From positions 1,178,001 to 1,242,000 of the forward strand of contig OZ243967.1 of the NCBI GenBank assembly GCA_965214695.1: a stretch of 64,000 bases of DNA. The letters run 5' to 3'. The notes beneath the pieces were generated by a model. The model saw nothing but the letters and a program-made list of their open reading frames with translations. It had not been told where the DNA came from and searched no databases. The stretch comes from JAPOXR01 sp965214695. GTDB taxonomy: Bacteria; Pseudomonadota; Alphaproteobacteria; Rhodobacterales; Rhodobacteraceae. The position numbers and the translations under genes were made by a program. Positions 7,671 to 16,743 of this stretch are shown here, piece by piece (within the stretch, counting starts at the first letter, position 1; every line of letters starts with the position of its first letter).

Positions 7671-8298
7671 CCAACCCCGACGACGCAGCGAGAGATGCGG
7701 GGCGGGCCTGGTCGGGGTGAATGTCACTGCCGGATGACCGGAGAATGACGAACCCGGCAACCTGCTCTGCCAGCATCATCCCACCTACTCCCGGATGACA
7801 GGGGTGCGGCTGTCGGCTGGCGGACGCACGGCAAGGGTGTGACCGCAAGTCTCGCCGTCGACATCTGCCGGCAGCCCCTTCGGGTATGTCGTCTCCCACC
7901 GACGCCAGGTTGCGGTCTCTGCGAATCCAGCCAAGATTCAGGCTGCGGACTCCGCGCCTCAACCCGCCTGACAGCCGGAGCCGTCGCCGAGGACATGGAA
8001 TTCCGCTTGCACAAAGGTATGCATTGCGAGGCCGTTCCGGGGAATGGAGGGGAAATTCGATCAAGGCCCGCAGCGAGTTGGCCGGCGTTTGATCATACGT
8101 CGCTTGAGGCGCAAATCCTGCGCCATTGCCCGGTCCAGATAGTGACCCGGCGATACCATCATGTGTTTGGTCCGACCTGCAAGTCAGCTGCAGGATTGGA
8201 AGTCCCGGGCCAGCACGGCGTCAGGTGGCGGCGCTCGTGACCGTGACGGGTTCAATCGGGTCCCCGAACCAGGAGCAGGTTGCTGCCGCGGTGTCGGA
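7671..8298. other. Long intergenic region between convergent preA and the M20 peptidase
   Basis: About 630 bases. Apart from the hairpin at its left edge I see no gene, RNA or repeat. Overlapping open frames are arginine/serine-rich products of high GC and lack any domain or ribosome-binding site. Confidence 0.5.
7674..7718 (+). terminator. Hairpin after preA, possible terminator
   Basis: ACCCCGAC (7674-7681) and GTCGGGGT (7711-7718) form a perfect 8-bp stem with a 29-nt loop three bases after the preA stop. No U-rich tail follows, so it may protect the transcript end rather than terminate. Confidence 0.35.
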
Positions 8299-9579
8299 TC
8301 AACAGCCGACAGACAGAAAATTGAGCGCCGAGACGAGGTGTATCTTCGCGACATCGCCAAGTTCCTCGATTTCGACATATTCGTCGGGGGCCCCGAGATT
8401 ATGCGGCGTCAACCCGCAGACCACGGAGGGAATTCCTGCAGCGCGATAGAGGCGGGCGTCAGACGCTCCGACCCGCATGTTGACGGATGGAGCGCGCCCG
8501 AGAACCCGGTGGCAGGCGTCAACCGTGGCTGTCACCACCGGGTCGTGCGGTGATGTCCATGTCGGCTCATAGCGACGAACGATTTCAAACCGTATGTCGG
8601 GAAGGGGATCGAGCAACCTGGAGATTTCCGACTCGACCCTGTCAACCGTCACCCCCATAGGCAGACGGATATCGGCATTGGCCTCGGCGCGGTCTGGTAC
8701 GAGATTTGCGGAATGACCCCCGGAAATGCGGCCGAAATTCACCGTCAGCGATTTCAGGATCTCGGCTTCGCCATCCCCGCCAATCGGCTCCGAAACCGGG
8801 CGGGCGGCGTCAATCGTCCCTGCGACCTCATCCGGCGGCACAACGCCGAGGGATGACAGGTCCGAAAGCGCATTCATGGCCGTTCGCAACGCGTCAATGG
8901 CATTCTTGCCATTGTGGACATGGGCTCCATGCGCCGGCTTTCCCCGGGCAAAGATGTCGACCCAGATCATGCCCTTTTCGCCGATCCGGGGCACCAGAGG
9001 CGCGCCGACATCGGCATTCAACATGGCGTCGCCCCGCGCGTCCGGCGTTGTATCGAGAAGAAACTGGCTGCCGAGAACACCCATCGTCTCCTCGTCACCA
9101 GCCAGTGTCAGGCACACTTCTCCGGCCCACATGTCGCGCATCTGCGCCAGGGCGCTAAAGGCGTGAATGAGACATGCGACGCCCCCCTTCATATCGGAGG
9201 AGCCCCGGCCATACAGCCTGCCACCACGAACCGAACCGGAAAACGGACCGTCTGTCCAGGCATCGTGATCTCCAGCCGGGTAGGTGTCGAGATGTCCGTT
9301 GAGAATCAGCCGCCTGCCCGGTGTCGTTGCGCACAGCTTGGCCACGAGGTTATGAATCGGCTCCCTCGCCGTATGCGTGGTGACTTCAACCCCCGTCAGG
9401 CCCGCAATTTCATTGGCGATCAGGCGAGCCGCGGCGGCGGTGTCGCTTTGCGGTGATTCGGTGGGAATGCGGACCAGCTTTCTGGTCAGTTCGACAATCC
9501 GGTCCCGCGAATCGTCCACATCCTTCAGGACCTGCGAAACCATTGCCGGGTTCAGTGTGGCTGGTGTGTGACTGGCCAT
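8299..9579 (-). CDS. M20-family metallopeptidase (ArgE/DapE/carboxypeptidase G2 type)
   Basis: From ATG 9579, two bases after the TRAP permease stop, this encodes 426 residues. M20 enzymes are cytoplasmic di-zinc hydrolases of N-acyl or peptide bonds. Visible metal ligands: H and D in LILNGHLDTYPAG, the bridging D in GRGSSDMKGGVACL, the general base pair EE in LTLAGDEETMG, D in LNADVGAPL, and the late H in GLTPHNLGAPDEYV. The dimerisation-domain motif GKPAHGAHVHNGKNAIDAL lies in the middle. It is the last gene of a leftward operon with a TAXI-TRAP transporter, so the transporter probably imports the substrate, plausibly an N-acylated amino acid or small peptide conjugate. The exact substrate cannot be told from sequence. 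Confidence 0.9.
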   Translation of the reverse strand: MASHTPATLNPAMVSQVLKDVDDSRDRIVELTRKLVRIPTESPQSDTAAAARLIANEIAGLTGVEVTTHTAREPIHNLVAKLCATTPGRRLILNGHLDTYPAGDHDAWTDGPFSGSVRGGRLYGRGSSDMKGGVACLIHAFSALAQMRDMWAGEVCLTLAGDEETMGVLGSQFLLDTTPDARGDAMLNADVGAPLVPRIGEKGMIWVDIFARGKPAHGAHVHNGKNAIDALRTAMNALSDLSSLGVVPPDEVAGTIDAARPVSEPIGGDGEAEILKSLTVNFGRISGGHSANLVPDRAEANADIRLPMGVTVDRVESEISRLLDPLPDIRFEIVRRYEPTWTSPHDPVVTATVDACHRVLGRAPSVNMRVGASDARLYRAAGIPSVVCGLTPHNLGAPDEYVEIEELGDVAKIHLVSALNFLSVGC

Positions 9580-9581
9580 TG

Positions 9582-11990
9582 TCAACTGTCCCGGGACCGG
9601 CTGTGGTGTGGCCGGTTCCGCCTCGTCTTCATCGATTGCGTCAGGACGACCACCCCCAGCGCAAGAAACCCGAGGATATACGCCCATTCCTTGGCCGGGC
9701 GGTCGGGTTCCGCGATATCGAACTTGTCAATATTGTCGCCAAAGTCCAGGCCCGCCAATTCTGCCGGTCCGTTGAATTGCAGGTTGCTCACGCGAAGGCC
9801 CCGCCCCTCTTCCGGTTCGACGGATATGCCGAGGCGCTTGCCAAGACTGTCACCATCGGCCAGGGATTCAGGCGGTATGACAAACAGCTTGTAGCGGTCT
9901 CCGTATTCTGTCCATCGCGTGACATGCAGGCGAATTGCACGATCGTCCGGCACTACCTCGCCACTATCGGCGCGGACCTGTTCAAGCGATAGCGGGCTGA
10001 ATTCGGGGAACACGCGATTCATCAGGGCATCAGGCCGGAACAGCGAAACAACGACGATCAGCAGCAATGCGCGCTCGGCAATGGTCAACCTGGTGAGGAA
10101 CCAGCCCTGGGTCACGCAGGCAAAGCACAGGATGGCAATCAGCGAGACGAAAAAGATCGTGGCACCGTGCCACACGCTGGTTACGCCCACGAGCAACAAT
10201 TCCGGATTGAATATGAATACGACTGGAAGAATGCTGGTGCGGATGTCGTACAGAAACGACTGCACGCCTGTACGCATGGGGTTTGCCCCGGAAATCGCCG
10301 AGGCCGCAAAGGCGGCAAGGCAGACGGGAGGCGTCGAATCGGCCATCAGGCCGAAATAGAGCACGTAGAGATGAACGGCGATCAGCGGGATGACAAGACC
10401 GGACGCATTGCCGAGCTCGACGAGAACTGTCGCCATCAACGAGGCCACGACGATGTAATTGGCCGTGGTCGGCAATCCCATGCCGAGGACCAGGCAAACC
10501 ACGGCGACAAGGGGCAGGAGAATGTAGAAATTGCCCTGCGAAATTGCCTCGATAACCGACAGCATGGCATTGTTCAGACCAGTTGAAGAGACCGCGCCGA
10601 CAATGATCCCGGCAGCGCCCACTGCAGCCGTGACCCCGGCCATGCTCTTGCCTCCCGACACCATGGCGTCAAATGTCGTTCTGCTGCCGGACAACAGGCC
10701 ATGCATGACAGGCCTGTTCGCCCGCCGGGCATCAATGACCGCGCCGATGTAGATGATGCCGACCAGCAGCAATATGGCGTAAAAGACCGCGCTGCCCGGA
10801 CTCCATCGTTCAACCAGTAGCAGGTAGATCAGGGCACCAAGCGGCACGAGATACTGGACACCGCCCTTCAGCGTGGCCATGACGTTGGGCAGACGGGATT
10901 TCTCCATTCCCCTGATCCCGAGCTTTGCCGACTCCAGGTGGGAGATGTAGAACAGGGCGCAATACGAAATGAATGCCGGAATGGCGGCATGAACGATCAC
11001 GTCGTAGTAGGAAATGCCGATGAACTCGGCAATGATGAATGCCGACGCCCCCATGATCGGCGGCATCAATTGGCCGTTCGTGGATGCCGCCACCTCGATT
11101 GCACCGGCCTTGTGTGACGGAAACCCCATCTTTTTCATGAGCGGGATCGTGAAGGCTCCGGTGGTCACCGTGTTGGCAATGGACGAACCCGAAACCGTTC
11201 CAGTCAGTCCGGAGGCCATGATCGCCGCCTTGGCTGGCCCACCGCGATTTGCTCCGACCAGCCCGAAAGACAAGTCGAGAAAGAACCGCCCCGCTCCGGC
11301 CTTGTCCATGAACGCGCCAAAGAGGACAAACAGGAAGACGTAGCTGACCGAGACGTCGATGGGAATCCCGAACACGGCCTCGCTTGACAGCCACTGGTAG
11401 CCGATCAGCCGTTCCAGGGAGACGCCCTTGTGCGAAATGACATCGGGCATCGACTGGCCGTAAATCGAGTAAAGCAGGAAAATCGAGCAGACGATGACCA
11501 GCGGAAGGCCAATGCTGCGCCTCGTCGCTTCAAGCAACAACACGATCCCGGCACCGCCGAGCAGCGCTTCGAGGGGAATGACAAATCCCGCAAACTGGAC
11601 TTCAAGAAGAATTCCATCCCGACTGACAATGCCGTCATAGGCAATCCATCCATAGGAACACACCGCGAAGGCGAGAACACCGCCGGCGACGGTTATCATT
11701 CCGCGCCCCGTTCCAGCCGCCTCCCAGGCGGAAGGAAACATCAGGAAGCCGAGCAGAAGTCCAAATGCCAGGTGAAGTGCCCTTGCCGGCAGGTCAACGA
11801 AGATTCCGAAACCGAACTCAAAGGGTAGCGGCGATGCAATCCAGAGTTGCCAGAGGGACCAGCTGAACGCCACCAGCGGCACAAGGACCGCAAGCCGACC
11901 GCCGAGGGCCCGTTGCGGTCCATCGAATTTCTCGACCAATCCGTCGACATCGGGCGAGTCTGGTGCGGGTGCTGGGTTCAAGCCGTTCAA
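9582..11990 (-). CDS. TRAP transporter permease, fused 4TM/12TM subunits (TAXI type)
   Basis: The 802-residue protein carries the small (DctQ-like) and large (DctM-like) TRAP membrane subunits in one chain, as in TAXI-TRAP systems: about 4 N-terminal membrane helices, then a long helix set with GLVGANRGGPAKAAIMASG, TVTTGAFTIPLMKKMGFPSH, MPPIMGASAFIIAEF and VLGMGLPTTANYIVVASLM, all family signatures. The C-terminal 120 or so residues form a soluble extension (DDRAIRLHVTRWTEYGDRYK, a PDZ-like segment) followed by one last helix. I place the start at TTG 11990, nine bases after a GGGGGG ribosome-binding site that lies inside a 10-bp hairpin. It pairs with the TAXI binding protein upstream and imports a carboxylate-type solute driven by an ion gradient. 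Confidence 0.93.
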   Translation of the reverse strand: MNGLNPAPAPDSPDVDGLVEKFDGPQRALGGRLAVLVPLVAFSWSLWQLWIASPLPFEFGFGIFVDLPARALHLAFGLLLGFLMFPSAWEAAGTGRGMITVAGGVLAFAVCSYGWIAYDGIVSRDGILLEVQFAGFVIPLEALLGGAGIVLLLEATRRSIGLPLVIVCSIFLLYSIYGQSMPDVISHKGVSLERLIGYQWLSSEAVFGIPIDVSVSYVFLFVLFGAFMDKAGAGRFFLDLSFGLVGANRGGPAKAAIMASGLTGTVSGSSIANTVTTGAFTIPLMKKMGFPSHKAGAIEVAASTNGQLMPPIMGASAFIIAEFIGISYYDVIVHAAIPAFISYCALFYISHLESAKLGIRGMEKSRLPNVMATLKGGVQYLVPLGALIYLLLVERWSPGSAVFYAILLLVGIIYIGAVIDARRANRPVMHGLLSGSRTTFDAMVSGGKSMAGVTAAVGAAGIIVGAVSSTGLNNAMLSVIEAISQGNFYILLPLVAVVCLVLGMGLPTTANYIVVASLMATVLVELGNASGLVIPLIAVHLYVLYFGLMADSTPPVCLAAFAASAISGANPMRTGVQSFLYDIRTSILPVVFIFNPELLLVGVTSVWHGATIFFVSLIAILCFACVTQGWFLTRLTIAERALLLIVVVSLFRPDALMNRVFPEFSPLSLEQVRADSGEVVPDDRAIRLHVTRWTEYGDRYKLFVIPPESLADGDSLGKRLGISVEPEEGRGLRVSNLQFNGPAELAGLDFGDNIDKFDIAEPDRPAKEWAYILGFLALGVVVLTQSMKTRRNRPHHSRSRDS

Positions 11991-11997
11991 CCGGACA

Positions 11998-12030
11998 TTC
12001 CCCCCTTCTGCATGCTGCCAAAGGGGGGAA
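11998..12030 (-). promoter_or_regulatory. Hairpin that hides the ribosome-binding site of the TRAP permease gene
   Basis: TTCCCCCCTT (11998-12007) and AAGGGGGGAA (12021-12030) pair perfectly over 10 bp with a 13-nt loop. In the leftward transcript the second arm ends in GGGGGGAA, the only plausible ribosome-binding site for the TTG start at 11990. Folding would therefore lower permease translation relative to the binding protein, or make it dependent on an RNA or protein partner. Confidence 0.6.
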
Positions 12031-12045
12031 ACAGGTGTATGCGGA

Positions 12046-12072
12046 CGGTGGCGACGTAAACAGTCGCCACCG
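12046..12072 (-). promoter_or_regulatory. Second intergenic hairpin, after the TAXI binding-protein gene
   Basis: CGGTGGCGAC (12046-12055) and GTCGCCACCG (12063-12072) form a perfect 10-bp stem with a 7-nt loop, just downstream of the TAXI gene stop at 12082. No T-tract follows on the transcribed strand, so 3'-end protection or partial attenuation is more likely than full termination. Confidence 0.6.
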
Positions 12073-12081
12073 AACCGGGTT

Positions 12082-13077
12082 CTACATCAAACCCTTTTCC
12101 TTGTAGTACCTGACGGCACCCGGATGCATCGGTGCGGACAGGCCATTCGTGATCATTCCCTCCGGAGTCAGTATCGAGTAGGCCGGATGCAGCGCCTTGA
12201 AGTCGTCGAGATTCTCGAAGACCGCACGGACAACTTCGTAGACCACATCTTCCGGAACGCTCGCATCGGTCACGATGGTCGCGTAGCCGCCGAAGGTCTT
12301 CACAGGAGCGACCGTGGATGAATAGGCGCCTTCGGGAATGGTAACCGGGCCGTAGAACGGAAATTCGGATATCAGCCCGCTTTCGACTTCCGTGTCGAGG
12401 TTGACGATATAGGCACCGCAGCCCTCGGTCGCCACGGCAACGCCCGAATTTGGTATGCCGACCACGTATCCATACGCATCGATCTTGCCGTCACAGAGTG
12501 CCTTGGAGTGCTCCGACGACGTCATGTCGGTCACCAGGCCAAAGAAATCAACCGGCGTTCCATAGCGTTCCATGAGCAATTCGGTTGTTGCCCGCTGACC
12601 CGAACCCGGATTGCCCATGTTGAACCTCTTGCCTTCCAGGTCCGTCCAGGAATTGATGCCGGAATCCTTGGCTGCAATCAGCTGGTATGGTTCGGGATGC
12701 ACCGAAAACACGGCGCGCAGATCAGGGTTGTTCGTGACTTTTTCCGACGATCCGTTGTAGGAATGGAATTGCCAGTCGGATTGTGCCACGCCGAAGTCGA
12801 ATTCGCCATCGGTGATCTGGGCAATATTGTATGTCGAACCTGCCGATGACGGTGCCGAACAGCGGATATTGTGCTTGCGTCCGGAATCGCGTCCCTCGGC
12901 AGCTTCCTTGTGCACCATCCTGCAAATCGCGTTGCCCGACACGAAATAGACGCCCGTCGGACCGCCGGTCCCAATGGTGATATAAGTCTTGTCAGCGGCA
13001 GATGCGCTATGCTCGGCACCCGGCAGGCCCGCGAGCGCGAACCCGGCAACGAGTGCCAGTTTTCCGAGGTGTGTCAT
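12082..13077 (-). CDS. TAXI-family TRAP transporter solute-binding protein
   Basis: From ATG 13077, behind GGGAGGACATC, this gives 331 residues. Residues 1-27 are a signal peptide ending near Ala-Ser-Ala. The mature start YITIGTGGPTGVYFVSGNAI is the TAXI signature (TAXI = TRAP-associated extracytoplasmic immunogenic). Further family segments: DFGVAQSDWQFHSYNG, FNMGNPGSGQRATTELLME, and SVPEDVVYEVVRAVFENLDD near the end. The two Cys (in AICRMV and HNIRCSAP) could form a disulfide, common in this family. It binds a substrate in the periplasm and hands it to the fused permease encoded downstream. Two hairpins between the genes would favour high expression of this subunit. Confidence 0.94.
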   Translation of the reverse strand: MTHLGKLALVAGFALAGLPGAEHSASAADKTYITIGTGGPTGVYFVSGNAICRMVHKEAAEGRDSGRKHNIRCSAPSSAGSTYNIAQITDGEFDFGVAQSDWQFHSYNGSSEKVTNNPDLRAVFSVHPEPYQLIAAKDSGINSWTDLEGKRFNMGNPGSGQRATTELLMERYGTPVDFFGLVTDMTSSEHSKALCDGKIDAYGYVVGIPNSGVAVATEGCGAYIVNLDTEVESGLISEFPFYGPVTIPEGAYSSTVAPVKTFGGYATIVTDASVPEDVVYEVVRAVFENLDDFKALHPAYSILTPEGMITNGLSAPMHPGAVRYYKEKGLM

Positions 13078-14091
13078 GATGTCCTCCCAATTGCGTGTCC
13101 ACGGGACGCCTTTCAGCCAAATGTCGCAGATGGCGTCCCGCTCCCGACAGCCTAACGCAATTCGGTCACTCCATACAACCAACTACCCCGGCCAGATCAC
13201 GGGTTTTGGTTGAAACGGGTCTTCGGCGACAATCCTGTCGGCGCAGCGCCAACCCGCCACCGCCCCGAAAGACACCCGCCGACCGGAATCCGGGGAAACA
13301 CCAACCCACGTACTTTCGGTTCAAAATAATTGATATAGATTCTCTCTTTCACGCCGGTCTGCAGCTATCCGGTCGCGCCGCGCCTGTGCAAGCTTGTAGC
13401 TCGCCTGCATCCGCATCCATTGCTCGGCGATGCCCCAGCCGATATCCTCCAACGCCAGCGCCAAACGCCGCAAGCGTCCACCGTGCCATCATGACTGCCG
13501 ATGACGATGCTCGGCGACAGCATGTGCACAGCTCGGCAATGCGCGGCCGGGGCCATTTGCTACAGGAAACGGTACTGCTTGGAAAAGAATCCCTGTACCG
13601 GATTGTCGCTGACCTACTAGGGACTCCCGTCGGTGGGAATGTGGAACAAACTCCCCGGTTCAGTCCAGATTGAAGTGACACCCTACAACCCGGCTCGGGG
13701 GGTCCATCAGCAAGGGTGCCATCATGCCATCCGGCCACCTGGCAACTCGCATCCGGCGCCGCCATCCTGGCGCCAGCATCGCCCCTCCTGCCCCGGGCGG
13801 TTACACGAGAGACGGCCACAAGCGAAAGTGAAGGCATGCCATCCGTCCCGCCTGCAGTCATGCGAGGCGCCTTGCCGTCACAGCAGCGCCAGCATCGAGG
13901 TGATTGTCGCCCGTCCGACCTCGAGGCATGCGGTTGCGGGCCTTGCCAGGGTCGGCGGGCGGTTTTTTGTCTGAAGTCCCGGCCGCGTATCTTGACTCGA
14001 TGATTGTCTCTGCTAGTGCCATTGGCACACGCAGGCGACCGGACATTCGTTCGGCGGTGCCGGGGTTCCCCGTTTCGGAAAGGAAAACGAC
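13078..14091. other. One-kilobase gene-poor region upstream of two divergent operons
   Basis: The region must contain the promoters of the leftward TAXI operon and of the rightward aminotransferase operon. An AT-rich patch at 13320-13345 (AATAATTGATATAG) is the most promoter-like segment but I cannot pick clear boxes. A short protein-like frame at 13321-13473 is listed separately. The remainder shows only overlapping Arg/Ser-rich open frames without domains. Confidence 0.4.
13321..13473 (-). CDS. Possible 50-residue protein or gene remnant, helical and charged
   Basis: Starting at TTG 13473 the minus strand reads 50 residues: LRRLALALEDIGWGIAEQWM, then RMQASYKLAQARRDRIAADR, ending in ENLYQLF. 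The regular spacing of A, L, R and E residues suggests one long helix, unlike the surrounding non-coding frames. A stop lies only a few codons upstream and there is no clear ribosome-binding site beyond GGTGGA. I do not recognise a family. It could be the last part of a decayed gene or a genuine small protein. Confidence 0.25.
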   Translation of the reverse strand: MRRLALALEDIGWGIAEQWMRMQASYKLAQARRDRIAADRRERENLYQLF

Positions 14092-15420
14092 ATGGCGCTC
14101 GATCATGAACATTGGCCAAATGACCTGGACGCATTCTGGCTCCCATTCACTGCCAACCGGCAATTCAAGACTGCGCCGAGAATGTTCGTGTCGGCCAAGG
14201 GTATGCACTACCGCACACCGGATGGACGGGAAGTCCTGGACGGGTCGGCCGGCCTGTGGTGCTGCAATGCCGGCCATGGCCGCACCAGGATCGTCGAAGC
14301 GATACAGAAGCAGGTCGAGGAGCTTGACTACGGCCCCGGCTTCCAGGTGAGTCACCCGAAGGCCTTCCACCTGGCAAACAAGATCATCGACATTGCTCCC
14401 GACGGGCTTGACCACGTCTTCTTCACCAATTCGGGATCGGAATCGGTCGAGACAGCGCTGAAGATCGCCATCGCCTACCATCGCGCCCGCGGCGAGGGTC
14501 AGCGGGTCCGGCTGGTGGGCCGCGAGCGCGGCTATCACGGCGTGAATTTCGGCGGGATCTCGGTGGGCGGCATCGTCAATAATCGCAAGGTGTTCGGCTC
14601 GCTGCTCAACGGTGTCGATCATCTGCGCCATACCCATCTTCCGGACAAGAACTCCTTTACCCGCGGGCAGCCGCAGCACGGCGCCGAACTAGCCGATGAT
14701 CTCGAAAGGCTGGCCGCCCTGCATGGCGGGGAGACGATCGCCGCGGTGATCATCGAGCCGATTGCCGGGTCGACCGGCGTGCTGATTCCGCCGGTCGGCT
14801 ACCTGGAGCGTATCCGCGAGATCTGCGACCGGCACGGGATCCTGCTGATATTCGACGAGGTCATTACCGGCTTTGGCCGGCTCGGCGAAGCCTTTGCCGC
14901 CCAGTATTACGGGGTCCGGCCCGACCTCATCACCTGCGCCAAGGGGCTGACCAGCGGCGTCATTCCCATGGGTGCGGTCCTTGCCTCCAGCGAGATCCAC
15001 GACGCCTTCATGCATGGTCCCGATCACATGATCGAACTGTTCCACGGCTATACCTATTCGGCCAACCCGGTTGCTTGCGCTGCCGCCATCGCCACCCTCG
15101 AGGTCTATCGCGAGGAAGGGCTGTTTGACCGGGCGCGGGATTTGTCCTCTTACTGGGAAGATGCCCTGCATGGCCTCCGGGATCACCCGCACGTGATCGA
15201 CATCAGGAATACCGGCATGGTCGGCGCCGTTGAGCTTGAACCGATTGCCGGCGTGCCGGCCAAGCGAGGGTTCGACATCTTCATCGAGGCATTCGAGGCC
15301 GGTCTTCTGACCCGGGTCACCGGCGACATCGTGGCGCTGTCGCCGCCGCTGATTGCCGAGCGGTCGCATGTCGACGAGATCATCGGCAAGCTCGGCGATG
15401 TCCTCAAATCGGCAGCGTGA
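14092..15420 (+). CDS. Class III omega-amino acid--pyruvate aminotransferase
   Basis: PLP-dependent enzyme of 442 residues. Motifs: VFFTNSGSESVETALKIA (phosphate site), GRERGYHGVNFGG, IIEPIAGSTGVLIPP, LLIFDEVITGFGRLGEAF with the PLP-N1 Asp, the Schiff-base Lys284 in TCAKGLTSG, and HGYTYSANPVACAAA. The N-terminus LDAFWLPFTANRQFKTAPRM is the usual start of beta-alanine:pyruvate aminotransferases. In this operon, next to N-carbamoyl-beta-alanine amidohydrolase and dihydropyrimidinase, it would convert beta-alanine (from uracil) or 3-aminoisobutyrate (from thymine) to the semialdehyde. The next gene starts 14 bases after its stop. The role is inferred from context plus family; other omega-amines remain possible. 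Confidence 0.9.
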   Translation: MALDHEHWPNDLDAFWLPFTANRQFKTAPRMFVSAKGMHYRTPDGREVLDGSAGLWCCNAGHGRTRIVEAIQKQVEELDYGPGFQVSHPKAFHLANKIIDIAPDGLDHVFFTNSGSESVETALKIAIAYHRARGEGQRVRLVGRERGYHGVNFGGISVGGIVNNRKVFGSLLNGVDHLRHTHLPDKNSFTRGQPQHGAELADDLERLAALHGGETIAAVIIEPIAGSTGVLIPPVGYLERIREICDRHGILLIFDEVITGFGRLGEAFAAQYYGVRPDLITCAKGLTSGVIPMGAVLASSEIHDAFMHGPDHMIELFHGYTYSANPVACAAAIATLEVYREEGLFDRARDLSSYWEDALHGLRDHPHVIDIRNTGMVGAVELEPIAGVPAKRGFDIFIEAFEAGLLTRVTGDIVALSPPLIAERSHVDEIIGKLGDVLKSAA

Positions 15421-15433
15421 GGAGGAATTGGCC

Positions 15434-16684
15434 ATGTCCGGACCAGCTGCAAATCTGAAGATCGACGGCTCCCGTCTCTGGGACAGCATTGCCGAGATGG
15501 CCAGGATCGGTCCCGGCGTGGCCGGCGGCAACAACCGCCAGACCCTGACCGATGAGGATGGCGAGGGCCGCGAGCTGTTTGCCCGATGGTGCAGGCAGGC
15601 CGGGATGGAAATCGGCGTCGACCAGATGGGGACGATGTTTGCAGCCAGGCAAGGCTCCGACCCGGATGCGCTTCCGGTCTATGTCGGCTCACATCTTGAT
15701 ACGCAACCGACCGGCGGCAAGTATGACGGTGTGCTTGGTGTGCTCGGCGCGCTCGAGATCATCCGCACACTCAATGATCTCGACATCACCACCGAGAGAT
15801 CGATCGTGGTGACCAACTGGACCAACGAGGAGGGAACCCGGTTTGCACCGGCGATGCTGGCATCGGGCGTGTTTGCCGGCGTGCTCGACCAGGAATGGGC
15901 ATATGAACGACAGGACGCCGACGGCCTGGCCTTCGGCGACGAGTTGGTGCGGATCGGCTGGAAAGGAGATGAGCAGACCGGGTCGAGGAAAATGCATGCA
16001 TTCTTCGAGCTGCACATCGAACAGGGTCCGATCCTCGAAGCCGAGGGGGCCGATATCGGCGTGGTGACCCATGGGCAGGGCCTGGCCTGGATCCAGGTCA
16101 CGATTACCGGCAAGGAGAGCCATACCGGGTCGACCCCGATGCCGATGCGGCGCAATGCCGGGTTGGGCATGGCGAGGATTCTCGAACTGGTCGACAAGAT
16201 CGCCTGGAGTCACGAGCCGGATGCGGTCGGCGCTGCCGGTCATATCGAGGTTCGTCCCAACAGCCGCAATGTCATTCCGGGCACCGCAATCTTCACCGTC
16301 GATTTTCGCTCCCCGAAACTTGATGTCATCAACGACATGGAGCAGAGATTGCGCGAGGGCGGACAGAAGATCTGCGACGAGATGGGATTGTCGGTTGTCT
16401 TCGAAAAGGTCGGCGGGTTTGATCCGGTCGAATTTCACCCGGATTGCGTCACCGCGGTCAGGAATGCCGCCGAAAGGCTGGGCTACTCGCATCGCAACAT
16501 CGTGTCCGGCGCCGGGCATGACGCCTGCTGGATCAACCGGGTGGCGCCGACGGCCATGGTCATGTGCCCCTGCGTCGATGGGCTTTCGCATAACGAGGCC
16601 GAGGAGATCACCCGGGAATGGGCGTCTGCCGGCGCCAACGTGTTGCTGCATGCAGTGGTCGAGACGGCCGGCATAGCCGACTGA
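15434..16684 (+). CDS. N-carbamoyl-beta-alanine amidohydrolase (beta-ureidopropionase, M20 carbamoylase family)
   Basis: ATG 15434 follows GAGGAGGAATTGGCC and gives 416 residues, the usual length. Zn-dependent hydantoinase/carbamoylase family: metal ligands H and D in YVGSHLDTQPTGGKYDG, EE in TNWTNEEGTRFAPAM, H in FELHIEQGPILE, and the final H in CVDGLSHNEAEEI. Substrate-binding R and N fit GHIEVRPNSRNVIPG; GAGHDACWI is also diagnostic. It splits N-carbamoyl-beta-alanine into beta-alanine, CO2 and ammonia, the third step after PreTA and dihydropyrimidinase. It lies between the aminotransferase and dihydropyrimidinase genes, all co-directional with short gaps. A related L-carbamoylase activity on hydantoin products cannot be excluded. 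Confidence 0.92.
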   Translation: MSGPAANLKIDGSRLWDSIAEMARIGPGVAGGNNRQTLTDEDGEGRELFARWCRQAGMEIGVDQMGTMFAARQGSDPDALPVYVGSHLDTQPTGGKYDGVLGVLGALEIIRTLNDLDITTERSIVVTNWTNEEGTRFAPAMLASGVFAGVLDQEWAYERQDADGLAFGDELVRIGWKGDEQTGSRKMHAFFELHIEQGPILEAEGADIGVVTHGQGLAWIQVTITGKESHTGSTPMPMRRNAGLGMARILELVDKIAWSHEPDAVGAAGHIEVRPNSRNVIPGTAIFTVDFRSPKLDVINDMEQRLREGGQKICDEMGLSVVFEKVGGFDPVEFHPDCVTAVRNAAERLGYSHRNIVSGAGHDACWINRVAPTAMVMCPCVDGLSHNEAEEITREWASAGANVLLHAVVETAGIAD

Positions 16685-16743
16685 CCGGCGATGGCCACTG
16701 TCCCGGCGACAGGCCGCGGATTGAATGATCAGGAGGATTGGAC

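Noticed and set aside
6546..7760. Minus-strand open frame of 404 residues across preA
   Set aside because: It is the antisense shadow of preA in GC-rich DNA; no ribosome-binding site or domain, while preA on the plus strand has all family motifs.
13349..14146. 265-residue minus-strand gene upstream of the aminotransferase
   Set aside because: Overlaps the start of the plus-strand gene, Arg/Ser/Pro-rich without domain; only a short piece in another frame looks protein-like.
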